Below are positions 1 through 12,100 of a DNA stretch of 64,000 nucleotides, piece after piece. Below the pieces are notes generated by a model. That model did not search any database. It was not told the origin of the DNA and saw only the letters and a list, made by a program, of their open reading frames with translations. Positions within the stretch are counted from its first letter, which is position 1, and each line of letters begins with the position of its first letter. Source of the stretch: Lateolabrax maculatus (lineage: Eukaryota > Chordata > Actinopteri > Acropomatiformes > Lateolabracidae); NCBI GenBank assembly GCA_031216445.1, contig CM062216.1, positions 10,319,001-10,383,000 of the forward strand, written 5' to 3'. The position numbers were made by a program, and so were the translations under genes.

Positions 1-2497
1 GGTCACATTCAAACCACTGAGGCCTCATTTCTAGAAGACAATAAGAAAATAAGAAGAAAGTAATTAGTGGACCTCCTAAGAATGAAACACTGTTTTATCT
101 ACCTAGAGATGTTACAGGAGGATAAATAATTGTTGAGTTTATCAGTCATCTTTGTTAAAAAGTGCGAACCTATACTTTAAGTGCCAATGCTAACAAATTG
201 ATATGTACTTAAAATGGACCTAGAAGGCGATACGCAAACCAGAAGATTTCAGACTGTGGATATATATGAAATACATGATTTTAGGGGGAATTTAGTCTCT
301 CTATAAAATCATACTTTCCACTGAGGCTTGGCTGTGCTTTGCTGTGGGTCTCTAAACTTCACCCGACTAAATTCTCAGGTAACACAGATCGCAGCAGGTC
401 TCTAAATTCCTTCTGTTGGGGGCCTCTTATTCCCACTGTGTATTTACAGTCTTTTAAATTTTACTACTGAGACCATACTTTTACCTTAACGAATATGTTT
501 TCCTCTTAACCAGATACGTGTTTCAGTTTACTCAGAAGGATCTTTCTAATCTATTTTGTTTTAAAAGTGATATCCATCAACATAAACTGGACACACTGTG
601 AACCAAAAACGGTTTTGGTTCTCAGAGGACTTCATTATCTAAACTTTAAAGACAAACCTTGTAGCCTTGAAGCCTGAGATAACATAAAAGGAAGTCAAGA
701 TTAAGGGGAACCAAAAGTGAAAAGGGGATTTTTTTTTTTTGTTTCAGGATTATAGGTTTTTTTTTTTTTAAAGTTATTTGGAATTATGTACAGCAAAAAT
801 GTAGTTCCCCTTCACTTCCAAAGTGCATGGATTTTTTTTTCAGTTCAGTATGGTGCAGTGGAAACATACCCTCTGATTCTGTTGGTTCTCCATTATAAGT
901 GTCGGCTCTGAAAACATGGACGTCGAGTAGCTGTGTTTCTCCAACAAATTCAAATTTGATATTTCCAACCTTATGGAGAGCATCCACTGTGAGGCCACTT
1001 TCTTCTCGTAGTTCTCTAAAAATGAAAACATCAAATAAATATTTGATAGTGTGTGTATTCTAGAAATAAACTCACACAGACACTAAAAGAAAGTAAAGAT
1101 GGTAAAGTGATGATATCAGCATTTCCCCAAAGAGGGAATCTATTTGTGTGGCCAACACAAACGGACACAAAGTTACTTTTCTACCGGGTCAACTGCATTC
1201 ACTGATGGAGACAGTGAGATGACGTTGAGAGCGCCAGAAAATCAAATAAGTGAATCTTTGAGTTCGCAAGTTTATTTTGCCACATTCTCAATTTATTTTT
1301 TGGCTAATAATAGTCTGTTTCTATATGTCTTTCAACATATCATCACTGACAATATAAATCTAATCACGCTGTATATTCTGTAATATATATTAATGTGAAG
1401 TAAATTAATGTCATATCCACCTACATCATGTATATAAAGTAACCTGTTACATTAATCTTCCCACATTTATTCCAACATCTTTGCACTCTGCACCACTGCA
1501 CTATTATCTTCTTGTTCACAATTTTATTGTTGTTTTTTTAGCTCTCTATATATTTTTGTAGTTAAAAGTACACCAACGGATTCTGTTTAAATGCTGTGAG
1601 TTGAACACTTGATTAAAGAAATGTTCTCTTCAGAAGCTCACAGCCAACGCAGCAATCACAACATAAAGTGTTTTTACTAACACAAAGAACTATTATTGGT
1701 CAGTTACTTCCTCCATTATTGTCAACTATCCGGCTGTCTCTTTTTCACATTTGAGAGAAAACAGCCTGAGACAGGGCCTGATTGCCTTCAGGGCTTCCTT
1801 CCTTTAGCTCTGGTATGAATTTCCTCACACATCGTCCAGACTCAACATTTGTTTATTTTGTCAAGCTGCAAACTACACGAGCACACATCTTAAATCACAA
1901 CATTTTCTCTTATTTCTATCCTAAAAATACACACGTTGTTGTTAATTTTAAATGCGAAAAAGGCACAGCTCCATAACTTGCGTAATGTTGTTTTTATGAA
2001 TGCATATTACAGGTAATGTACTGTAACATATTAATATGGCATGATATAATAATGCAATACAAACACTGATGGGATAATGTGCATTGTGGAGCTGAAACAT
2101 GGACTGTCGATTAAATCCTATCAAACTTTATTTTTTCCTCCAGGAGATTCTAAAATCTGTCAAAAAAAAAAAAACATGATAAGATTAAAAGAAAGGCTTT
2201 GTTTTTTCACACTTTATAAGTGAGGGATGCATGTTTTACTTTACTGCTTGTGTTCATACAGGCTTTGTCAGAAACATTTTGGGTATTGACCTGTGAGCCC
2301 TGCTCTTTTTTTTTTTTTTTTTTTAAATACCGGGGATGAATGTACCTCCTTGCAGCATCTTCGATGGTTTCTCCGGGCTCAACTTTGCCCCCGAAGCCGT
2401 TCCACTTCCCGGCCCCAAATCCCCTCTTCTTCATGCCCAGCAGCACTCTGCCCGGCTGCACCACCAGCACCAGGGTCAGCGGCCTGCAGCTCAACAT
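1..2497 (-). CDS. nudt1: NUDT1 / MTH1, oxidised purine nucleoside triphosphatase (3' part outside window)
   Basis: Family role: hydrolyses 8-oxo-dGTP, 2-OH-dATP and related triphosphates to monophosphates, keeping damaged bases out of DNA; cytosolic and mitochondrial. Seen: three coding exons on the minus strand. Exon 1 is 2497-2346 (start MLSCRPLTLV, donor GTACAT), exon 2 is 1015-870 (acceptor TTTTAG, donor GTATGT), exon 3 starts at 30 after TTCTAG and runs off the left edge. Phases agree (2 then 1). The Nudix box begins at G37 and reads GGKVEPGETIEDAARRE across the exon 1/2 junction, then LREESGL; the metal-binding E52, E55 and E56 are present. The substrate-pocket residues N33 (KWNGFGG) and F27 match human numbering exactly. 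Exon 3 opens MRPQWF, as in the family; the pocket Asp pair (human 119/120) lies beyond the edge. The start at 2497 matches the human 156-aa form; an in-frame ATG at 2560 would add 21 residues. Intron 1 is 1016-2345, intron 2 is 31-869. Head to head with MRM2. Confidence 0.95.
31..869 (-). other. NUDT1 intron 2
   Basis: Intron between the exon carrying the Nudix-box end and the one opening MRPQWF. It contains two poly-T tracts (about 729-740 and 758-769) and no recognised element. Reading through the donor at 869 gives a spurious open frame to 784 that should not be annotated as protein. Confidence 0.85.
1016..2345 (-). other. NUDT1 intron 1
   Basis: Intron splitting the Nudix box after the Arg pair (codon AG|A, phase 2). 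It is AT-rich with homopolymer A/T tracts, including a run of T on the plus strand (about 2307-2324) just inside the donor. Read-through of the donor produces a poly-Lys tail in one open frame, clearly non-coding. No other gene or repeat was recognised inside it. Confidence 0.85.
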
Positions 2498-3786
2498 CCC
2501 GGCTGCCCGACCCGACAGGAAGCCCGGCGTCACACGAGCACAAGAGCGAGCTGCCGTCACCGTGTAACGCCCTCACCTGCTCACCCTCTGCCCGGTGACC
2601 CGGCGAAGAGCGACAGACAAATGTCAACAAATGGCTGAAGTAAAGAAGAGTTTCTGCTCACAGGACTTCACTGCAGAACTCCCGCGTGCAGCGACGCACA
2701 CGACGTCACATGACGCGCTGACGTCTGGCAGTGCGTCTGATCGACGTCAGACTGGACTCGTGAGTCCCATCATGGAGGGTGTAGCGTCCCGTCCACGGGC
2801 TGAATAAAGGTCCCATCATTTGCGTGAAAGATCAGTTCTCTTCAGCTTTATGCATCCATGTCTGTAACTTATCGTTGTGATGTGTTACCGTGAAACATGT
2901 TGGACTGGAAACTGCAGAGATTTCACGTACCAGCGTGCACAAGATGTAAGCTTTGATTAAAAAATGCACAATATATTTAAATGGAAGTGGATGTGTGTCT
3001 TATTATATATCAATGTCAATATATATCATAATGTGTCAACATATTATGACAAATTGCATTAATAATACAATATGTAAGTTTGTTTTCTTGTGATGATCGC
3101 TGACTGGATGTCATACCAACCTTTGATAATAAGACAAAACTCTATTTATAATAGCACATTGTTATGATGATACAACTGGCTTATGGTATAAAAAGTAATA
3201 AAAGACAGGAATGATTAAAATGCTGGAAATGTGATAAAACAAGATATGATAAGATAACAAATAAGATAGGCTAAGACTTAATTGTTTTCCAAAGAGTAAA
3301 TTCACGTGTTACAGCAGTACAATAAACAGCCACCAGATGTAGGAAACAGATAAACAAATATCTTAATAATATATATTATACAAGATTAATATTCTTAGAA
3401 ATGTATAAATACAAGACATTCAATTTATGACGGAAGCCGAAATCAACAACAACAACAACAACAAAATGTTTTTATTAAATTTTGTATTTTTTTGTTTTAA
3501 ACCAAGAAAGTGCCTGATTTCCTCAGCTATGTTTTTCCAAAGTCCAGCCCCTTTAAAAATTACTTTATTACAGCAGTCTAGATGGGATGTGATGAAAAAC
3601 AAAAGATCTTTGCCAAATTAATCTTACGGAAACATCGCTATCCCAGGTAGGAACCATTGTTACCAGCGTTGTAGTAAGGGGACATGTATAGGTATTACGC
3701 ACTGGCTTGACCAATGGCGAGTCGTATTTCCACGCAAGCGCAGTTCACCCTTCGCGCACATGACATGACCCCGCACAGTCAAAACA
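2498..3786. promoter_or_regulatory. Divergent NUDT1-MRM2 intergenic promoter region
   Basis: About 1.3 kb separates the two start codons. The NUDT1 side (about 2380-2790) is GC- and CpG-rich against an AT-rich background, as expected for a CpG-island-like housekeeping promoter. The middle (about 2830-3640) is AT-rich with an AAC trinucleotide run near 3447. The MRM2-proximal 100 bases are again CpG-richer and contain CCAAT at 3711-3715 and GCGCA-type half sites (about 3746-3760) that resemble NRF1 sites. No TATA box is evident at the expected distance from either gene. Promoter function is inferred from position and composition. Confidence 0.6.
2703..2749. promoter_or_regulatory. Cluster of CRE/ATF-like half sites upstream of NUDT1
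   Basis: Within 47 bases the sequence carries ACGTCA at 2703-2708, TGACGC at 2711-2716, TGACGT at 2719-2724 and ACGTCA at 2744-2749. These are half sites of the TGACGTCA element bound by CREB/ATF proteins. None is a perfect 8-mer palindrome. The density in a CpG-rich stretch about 200 bases upstream of the NUDT1 start suggests a real regulatory module, but binding is inferred. Confidence 0.45.
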
Positions 3787-6141
3787 ATGTGGCGCTTGTC
3801 CCCACAGAGGAGGTCTCTGCACTCCTCGCTGTGTTTAATGAAGAAGTTAAAGAGTAAAAGTCCCGCCGAGCAGCACTGGCTGCTGCGGCAGCTCAGAGAC
3901 CCGTACGTCAAAGCGTCCCACGCCCAAAACTTCCGGTGCAGAAGCGCCTTCAAGCTGCTGGAGATCGATGACAAGTTTCGCCTTTTGCAGCCTGGATACA
4001 GTGTGGTGGACTGCGGAGCTGCACCCGGAGCCTGGAGCCAGGTGGCCGTCCAGAGGGTCAACTCAGCCGGGACAGGTGAGACAGGAGTGGGCAGAACACC
4101 AGCAGACAGTATGATACAAAACCAATGCGTTGTTGTAAAGCTTGTGATCTTCAGGTTTAGTTGTGGATTTAGCTTTTCATTATAATGTATTGTGTTTCTG
4201 TCCCTTTTGTCCACCCCCATTAATTGTATGTTTAAAGAATTGTGGATCGTGGCTACCCTCCTTAAATTATTAGGAGGCCTTCTATTCTTACTTTTATTGG
4301 AACAGATGTTCTACATTATATTTTATTGTACAATTAGCTTTTATTTATTAGTCACTCCTTGTAAATGGCAGAATTCTTGCAGTGCTTTTGACTTTAATAA
4401 GCAAAATATTCAAAACAATGTCTGACTGCAGTCATCTGTGGAGGAATAAATAACACATTTCAAGATAATCAAGTGATCAGTTTGTCTTAGAATTATTCAT
4501 TGACTATGACAGGACTCTGTGGTACTGTAGGACGTGGTTATTTTGTTGTTGTTATTTTGAGAACAACAATACAATCCACGTGATTCAAATCCTGTTCTTT
4601 ACCTAATTGTGGACTAAAACAAGCAAGAACACAAGACAACACACAACACAAGGGTTTAAAGATGTGGCATCAGCCGTGAGATCTACTACATACTATGTTC
4701 AAAATCTCAGATACGAAAACTGCAGTACCTCCATGCTCTTGACTTTTAAAGTCTACTGTTACAGACTTTGGATTTGTGTTTTTCCACCTTGCAGGGAGCC
4801 ACTGGTTTCCATTTACTTTATGAAAATCAACTTGTAGACTCTTGTGACTTGCTTGTTGTGGCAATTCATCTCAATGACCATTCATGTCTGCATTTATTCT
4901 TGTCAAAGTGTTATTATTGTTGCTTAGTAATCTAGTTGCGACTCGCGATGCAGATTGTTTTGAAAAGTCTGCACTACATTACCAGGCAGCAAATGTAGTT
5001 TAGACAAAAATAAAAGCAGAGGTGACGTTAAATGTGATGGATTACCAATCTAAGGACCTTTAAATGGTAAACAAGTTGATTTCCATACTAACCAATGGAA
5101 ACTAGGAACTACTTAGAGGATAAGAAGTGCACATAAGAAAATTTCAAGCACTTTGGTTAGCAGAAATATATATACATTTGTACTAAAAAATACAAAAACG
5201 CTACCATGGTAATTTCTATACTAAATTAATATAGAAACAAAAGATAAAAGAGCACCAGCTTTAATGGCTCTAGGTTGACAAACAAACCACCACTAATGTA
5301 TTCGGCCCATTTCTAGTGTCCCAGGTGGGCTATTTGTACTATCAGCCAATCCTGAATTTAATCAACCAAAACTAATCAAAGTTCCTTCATAACTTAAATT
5401 ACAGCTTTAAAACTGTGTGAGTAATATCAGTCTATGGACAGTTTAGTAGTACATTTTTAATGCATTCATTTTGAAAGATTTATTTTTGTGTTTAGACACA
5501 GAAATAAGTAATTTGTCCATATATTATAATTACAGTGTGCTCTTATTTGTGTGGTAATACCTGCAGCCCATCACCTGTAGATTCATCTACCATAACCACA
5601 TTTCTGAGTCAGCCCGTTATACATCAAGTATGATGTAAGTAACACATCAACACGTACCACAGAAATATCTCCTTGTAAAAAAACGCCAAAGTTATTTTCC
5701 TGCATCCTAGATCCAGAGTTACCGTATGGTATGGTTGTTGGCGTCGACCTGCTGAACATACCACCTCTGGACGGTGCCCACTTCCTGTCCAGTCATGATG
5801 TCACTGACCCCGCCACGCACACCAAGTTGCTGGAGCTGCTGCCCAGTGGCCAGGCTCACGTCATCCTGAGCGACATGGCGCCCAACGCCAGCGGCTTCCG
5901 AGAGATGGACCACGAGAAACTCATCACGATGTGTTTGTCTTTGATAGACTTGGCCGAGAAGATTTTACAGCCGGGGGGCTCTTTGGTTTGTAAGTACTGG
6001 GACGGGATCCTCGCTGGTAAACTCCAGGACAAACTCTCGAGTGTGTTCAGTAGTGTTCGATCTTTGAAACCAAACGCCAGCAGAAAGGATTCGGCTGAGA
6101 GATATTTCTTCGCTAAAATGTATAGAAAGCCAGTAAAATGA
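3787..6141 (+). CDS. mrm2: MRM2 / FTSJ2, mitochondrial rRNA 2'-O-ribose methyltransferase
   Basis: Family role (RrmJ/FtsJ): SAM-dependent 2'-O-methylation of a uridine in the peptidyl-transferase loop of the large mitochondrial rRNA, acting in the matrix. Seen: two coding exons, 3787-4075 (donor CAG|GTGAG) and 5711-6141 (acceptor CATCCTAG, stop TGA 6139-6141), encoding 239 residues; human is 246. The first 25 residues are Arg/Lys/Ser-rich without acidic residues, fitting a mitochondrial presequence. SAM-binding motif VVDCGAAPGAWSQVAV is at residues 73-88. The K-D-K-E catalytic tetrad is present: K56 (SAFKLLE), D151 (LSDMAPNASG), K191 (LVCKYW), E226 (SAERYFFAKM). The conserved tail KPNASRKDSAE is intact. 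The chosen start is the first in-frame ATG of exon 1; M18 is an alternative that would lose most of the presequence. The 1,635-base intron falls between GT and DP, just after the SAM motif. Divergent from NUDT1, as in human. Confidence 0.95.
4076..5710 (+). other. MRM2 intron
   Basis: Intron with GTGAG donor and CATCCTAG acceptor. AT-rich; no exon, RNA gene or recognised repeat found. Open frames at 4192-4425 and 4607-4837 have no recognisable product and biased low-complexity composition. Confidence 0.85.
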
Positions 6142-9100
6142 TCATAGTTGCCTTTTATTTTTTTGATGTGTATCTTAAAATGAACAGTTTGTTAAATTTA
6201 GATATTTTTTTGGAGATTCACATATGTCCACACTGTGTTTTTGATGAGTGAACATGAAGAAGAGGCTTATATAATAACCTTGATCAAAAGGTGGCACTGT
6301 TGAGGCATCAAACGGGGCTCACAGCTGCAGGCACAGACACATTACATACTGTTGCTGCTGATTTCCATCCCTGCAAACTTAACACAGTAGCAGCAGTGAA
6401 TGAGTAATATGTAAACCCATACAAGAACCATCAGTGTGATATGCCTCTAGAGCCCAATGCTGTGTCTTCTCTCAAGTTATTGTTTGCCCTACAGTGTTTG
6501 TTCTACACAGTCAGTTTGGTATTTGCTTTGTTACAGAAAGTCATTTACCAGTGCTGCTTATGCTAATAATTTGCACTACCAGCCATGTAGAAGTATGTAA
6601 TCATTCTCTCATTGAGAGCTTATGAAGGGGAAGCCTAATACATAAGAGTCACATACAGCATGACTAATGGGAAGTGGGATGATACTGGAGCTTGGCACGA
6701 TGCAAGTGTTGCTGGGCTCTGCTCCATGACAGCGGAGAGATGGCCATTTCCTGGAAAAATATTTTCAGCCCAGTTGACAGATTCTCTTTTAAGATTCAAT
6801 TTTTCTGAAAACTTTGAAAAGTACTATTTATTTTGTTTGTTTCTGTGCTTTTTCATACTGATTTGATTCTGGTCTGACCTGAGTTTAGAGCCACTGGTAA
6901 ATAAATAAAGGGATGTTTCTATCAGTGCTAAATTATAAAAGATAGAGCTCATATATTTGATTGTTGGGAGATGGGGAATAGCACCCCCATGCACAAAGGA
7001 CTGAATAACAACCAAGCACATGCATTCTTGATAATCAGTAAAGACCTTTTTTGTACCACTTTTAATATTATTCAAGCTAATATTAAAATAAATCGGTGAT
7101 ACTTTTGAGGTTTGCTTGGTGCTTAATAATAAATAAAAGGTTGAAAACTAAACTATTTATAATACATTATAATAAAATGGTTGCTTTATATATCTTTTAG
7201 TTAGATAGGTTCAAGCTTCGTAATCTCGTGTTGACTCATCTTGAAAGATGATTGTTTTCCCTCAGTTATTATTATTGACGTCTTGCTTTTCTCTTTTGGT
7301 AGCCTGACTTCAGTTTTTAGAAAGATATGATTGCATGAAAGTCCCTGTCAAAAGCGTGAGCAATTACCTTGGTTTAACCAAACATAAGAACTGTCTCTGG
7401 TTTAACCTGATTACCAGTGGCCTAACCCATCTGCAGTTTGTAGACGGGGGGACAGCCCACAAGAGGCTCCAACATTGTTTTAGATACAAAGACTAATCTG
7501 TCAAACTAGTTTATAAAGCAAGACACTTTAATACGAATGCAACTAACCATGTAAAAAAAATAAGTGAAAAGCGCAGATAAAACAAACTTCTAATTTTCCG
7601 GCTCCTTGAGTGCCCTCCCTGTATTTGTGCCCCATGTAGTTTGTTCCAATACTCCCCTCACTATGATGCCACTGCCATTCACAGATTAATATCAGGCCTG
7701 ATAAGCAACAGTTACTAGATCTTGTGTATTTTCGTACAATTTCAGGGTTGCCCATGTAGCAAAAAAACATCTTTTTAACCTTTTCCAGCTGAATACATGT
7801 ACCTAATAGTCTTGTGAAAGATCATTGTTGTTGAGTTCAGATTATTCCTTTGTTGATTTTTAAAGTCAGATCCTTCCACAGAATGAAAATTAGAAGCCTA
7901 ATCCAGACTGAACCTGCATTTATGGCAGCAAATTAAGATATGGCGCACATGAATAAATTAATATGGCTGCTATTTAGCCTTTAAGTATCAGGAATGATGA
8001 GTAATACAGTATGAACTGAAACAATTACCTGCATAGAAGGGGGACTGACCTCTAAAGATGATTGTTTGGAATGAATGAGAGCAGCCATGCCTGTTGATGA
8101 AGCTGATAGTGAAAGATGTGAACAGATGACCAATTTTACTTCTCATTACTTGTTGATTATTCAGCCCTTTGCTATTTAGATTTAAATTATTCCAAAATTA
8201 CTGTGGGATTTATGTAAATTCCACTGTGGCTGAGCACTCGCTCAGGATGAATGATTCACAGGTTAATTCATTCTTCTCTGGCCAGCTGCAGGTTCAAATG
8301 TAAATATTAGTAAATTAAGAGAGAAAAACTGTTGAAAGTGAAACAGAGCTGCAAATTTTATATTGAGATTTGACACTGAGATGCTGTAATCGCCTCTAAT
8401 ATCATCTGAATTTTGAAAACAAATCTGCTGCACAAAAACCTCTTTGAACTGCTTCAATTAGTTTTTTGTTTAGTATGTTTGTATGTACTTTAATAGTGCA
8501 ATGCTAATTAGGATATGACACATGGTGACACATGCTAATATTTTCATACAACAGTTTCAATACTTTTGTAGAACAACATATATCACATATTTCTACATAT
8601 TTCAATATTAGCTGGTAAAACACTTAAAATATCATAAATTCCTTCTCTGTTTTTGGTCAGTTTATGTGTAAGTGGTAATTTGTGATACAATTATGAGGAT
8701 TAAGATGAGTATAATCAGCTGCCACTTAGTATCACCTTAATCAAGTATTACCTGGACATTTCTGTGCAGTCTTTGGGAGAAAGGTTTTTTTTCCACAGGT
8801 TATTATGAATAAAATTGTGTTCACTTGAGTGAGTTCCCATTAGATACATCTGCCTGTCCTGTGTGCTCTGCTGTATTTGCTCTGGTGTCAAAGGTCTGCC
8901 AAAGACATGAAATTAAAAAAGCTCTTAAACGGTTTGAATTTAGAATTGATTTGCTCCACCGCATGCATGTCTGCTGATCTTTGGAGTGATTTAGAAACTG
9001 ACTAGCAAAATTATGTTTATGAGACCCAATAAAACTCTAAAACTTGGTATATTGTAAAATAAATAATGTTCCCTTTTTAAATTTAACGTAGTTTCAATAG

Positions 9101-12100
9101 CGAAAATAAACAGTCTCTCTAATATTAACACAGTGGAAGTCTCAAATTGACAGGAAATTAAAGAAATGGTAATATCATTTCTTACCATCATGCCATTCAT
9201 TCCCTTGGCTGACCTGAGTTGCCAAAATGAATTGCTCGTCTGACAACATTCATTATTCCCTGAGCCTGTCCCTGAATGTTAGCAGACTGAGCCAAGCGGG
9301 CATTCACTGACACAAAGTAATGACTGCTATTATGATAATTTCATGCCATCTTCACAAATAAATGAATCTGAAATCTCGGGACTGTATGACGAGTGCAACT
9401 CTTTCTATTGGTACCACTTTAAGTTTATGATGTTGATGTTTTGGCAAGCCATTTGACATAACTACACTGGGAAATTTTGCTGTAAACAACTGAGTTTTTC
9501 AGAAAACGTGGGAGTTTAAAATGAAGCATGCAAATTAAAATATTCATGCCTGTTCAAACATGATATTGGAGCCACAGCGCTCCAGTGCGTCTCACATCAT
9601 GACGTACTGAAGTCTGCCAAAAACTTCCAGGTGTTTTGTTTCTGCCTCTCTGGACCCATCATACAAAAGGACACATGCCAGTGAATAATCAAGCAATCTC
9701 CTCTTGATCTTTGCTTTTTTGAGGTTGCCTCAGTCCTGCAGAAAATGTCAGGAAAATGTTTTGCAAACAGGGTGAAGGATGGTTATGGGAGGAGGGTTAA
9801 AGAGACAAGGGGCACACAAAAAAAAACACAGGCTACGGAGAACAAACAAAGCACAGGTTGCACTCAATGGCACAATTTTACGTCCCCATATCTAGCCTGA
9901 CATTTACTATCAAGTATGGAAAATGACTGTAGATGGAAACTAAAAGCTAATAACCTTATGTAAACATTCTTACGGCCAATGTGGATTCACTTCAGGTAAT
10001 TTATCAGACTTTTACCCTTTAAATTTACAATGTTTTAGCAAAGAAGAATGGGTTTGAGTATCCTACAATGCCTTTTTTAATGTCAGCACCATCATTTTCT
10101 GCTGTCTTCTTTGCATTTGCATACAAAAAAAAAAAACATTTTTTCACACAACTCTTTCTCCCATTGATAAACTAGTCAATATACTTCACTACCAGTTGTA
10201 ATAGAGTGTCTAAGCTGATGAAACATGCTCAAAAGTGGTAGCTCTCTTTATCAAACCCTTTCAATATGAGCATAGCTTTAAACCCGCTGGATCTCAAGAA
10301 TAAAAATGCTTCATTATCATCGTTAGCTATCCTTTGAAGACCAGAAACACCACTTATCAGTCCTTGCAAACACTTCAAGCATCCTTAATGGTTAGATCTT
10401 AATATCATGTTTCCTATGAATCAGCTAATGAGTAGGTATGAATCTGATTTTTTTTACCACACCCCCTTTTTCTCATGAAGACATTGTCCATTTCTAATCT
10501 GCTTAAACCTAGATGGCTTGTTTTGTCAAGATATTGATCAGTTTACATCATTTTACAAACTTTTGCAGTTTGTGAATGGAGAGAAAGACAGTGAAAGTTC
10601 TAGTATGAATCAACTCAAGTTAAAAAAAATGGCTTCATAGTAAACTTAATCTAGACATTGCATCAAACTGTGGTGCACTGCCATTTTGGATTATACACTG
10701 CAAAGGACTGACGTGACTACTGAATCGAGTTGTTCAAATAAGACTCAAAATGCTGCATTAAAGCCGCTGTTGATAACTTTGAGAAATGAGTGGATATGGC
10801 AAAATAATATGAATGATTACAACTGCCTCTCTCCCCCTCCCACTATGCTGCACTGCTTCATTTTTATATTATTATGGTCTTAATTTTAAGATGTCTGCAA
10901 GACTTCAAGGTGTAATGAAAATCTCATCTCAGTCCAACCCAACTCAATTCAACTACATATGTATTACTTTCAATCAGGTGCCAAAAAGCTGCCTGACACC
11001 AAAAATAAGTACATAAAAGAAGTGGCAAACAATGGAAACAATGGTTGGTCTATGAGGGAATCAAACCTGAAACCCCTACAGAGCTGTGCAGTGCCGCCAC
11101 AGCCATTATATCTAACATTAATATCATTTCATATAGTTCTCTCAGCAAAGTAATAGAAAATTCTTGGTTGACGTGACTGCAGCAGCAATTTCACCCTGTT
11201 TTTACTTCTCTGATGTACCATTGTGTTTAATGGTTTGAGACATTTTTTGTGCTGGTTCTAACTGAACAAAGTAAGGATAAGATGGAAAAGCCTTATGGTG
11301 GATCATCATTGTTTCAGAGGAGGCAAGAGTAGAACTACATGCATGCAATATATCTCAGTTTAAGTGTTCTTTGCAATAAGCAGAATTAGAGTTTTAATTG
11401 GATTTTTGTTTTTGTTTTCCATTTAATTAACTTGTCGTGGGGCATGTCAGCAGTCTTGTGGGAATCATGGGGCCGATCTGCTTGCTGGTGGATAGAAAAA
11501 TGAGAAAATACAACTGGGAATGAAGACTGGGCAGAAGGCAGATGGTGCAAGGGCTAATTGTATGACATCTTACTTAATATAACCGTTTACATATTGGACA
11601 GAGGAGATTACATTGTCTGTAGTCCAACTCAGGCCAAATGTTAAAGTGACTGATTTGCAAAAAAATACACTATGAATTAGAAAATACAACTTTTTAGTTA
11701 GGTACACATTTTTTTCAGCCAGCAAAATATTTTCCCATTTATTGCTAAAAATGTTTTAGTTGTTGGGGCAAAATAATTATTTTTCTTCACTATTTGCACC
11801 CACATGGAAATCTGCTAGGCTGTAATTATTACATAATTCATTAATATAAGAATGTTTATCAAATTCAAGACTTTGAAGTTAAATTCCCCTCACTTAACAT
11901 CTCAGGTAATGACTGGAGCCCCTCTGGATTACTTAGAGAGAGAAGAAGCAGGGGAGTCCTTTGGTCTTTTTGAGTTGCTCATTAATCTTTCTAAATATGC
12001 TGAAGGCAGAACTTGACATGGTGGTGCAGCGGGTGCCCCTTGGGTTCATGTCAGCACTGTATGGGAGCTGGTTGTACAACCAGGGGCGCTGTGTTGGGGT

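Noticed and set aside
2293..2807. Overlapping plus- and minus-strand frames of 70-101 codons around the NUDT1 start
   Set aside because: Antisense or alternate-frame shadows of NUDT1 exon 1 and its GC-rich promoter; no independent domain.
3660..4220. 186-codon minus-strand open frame
   Set aside because: Lies antisense to MRM2 exon 1; its length comes from the codon bias of the real exon, and it has no recognisable domain.
11050..11110. Minus-strand GGTTTGATTCCC resembling a tRNA B box
   Set aside because: No matching A box at the correct spacing and no cloverleaf; too weak to call a tRNA or SINE.
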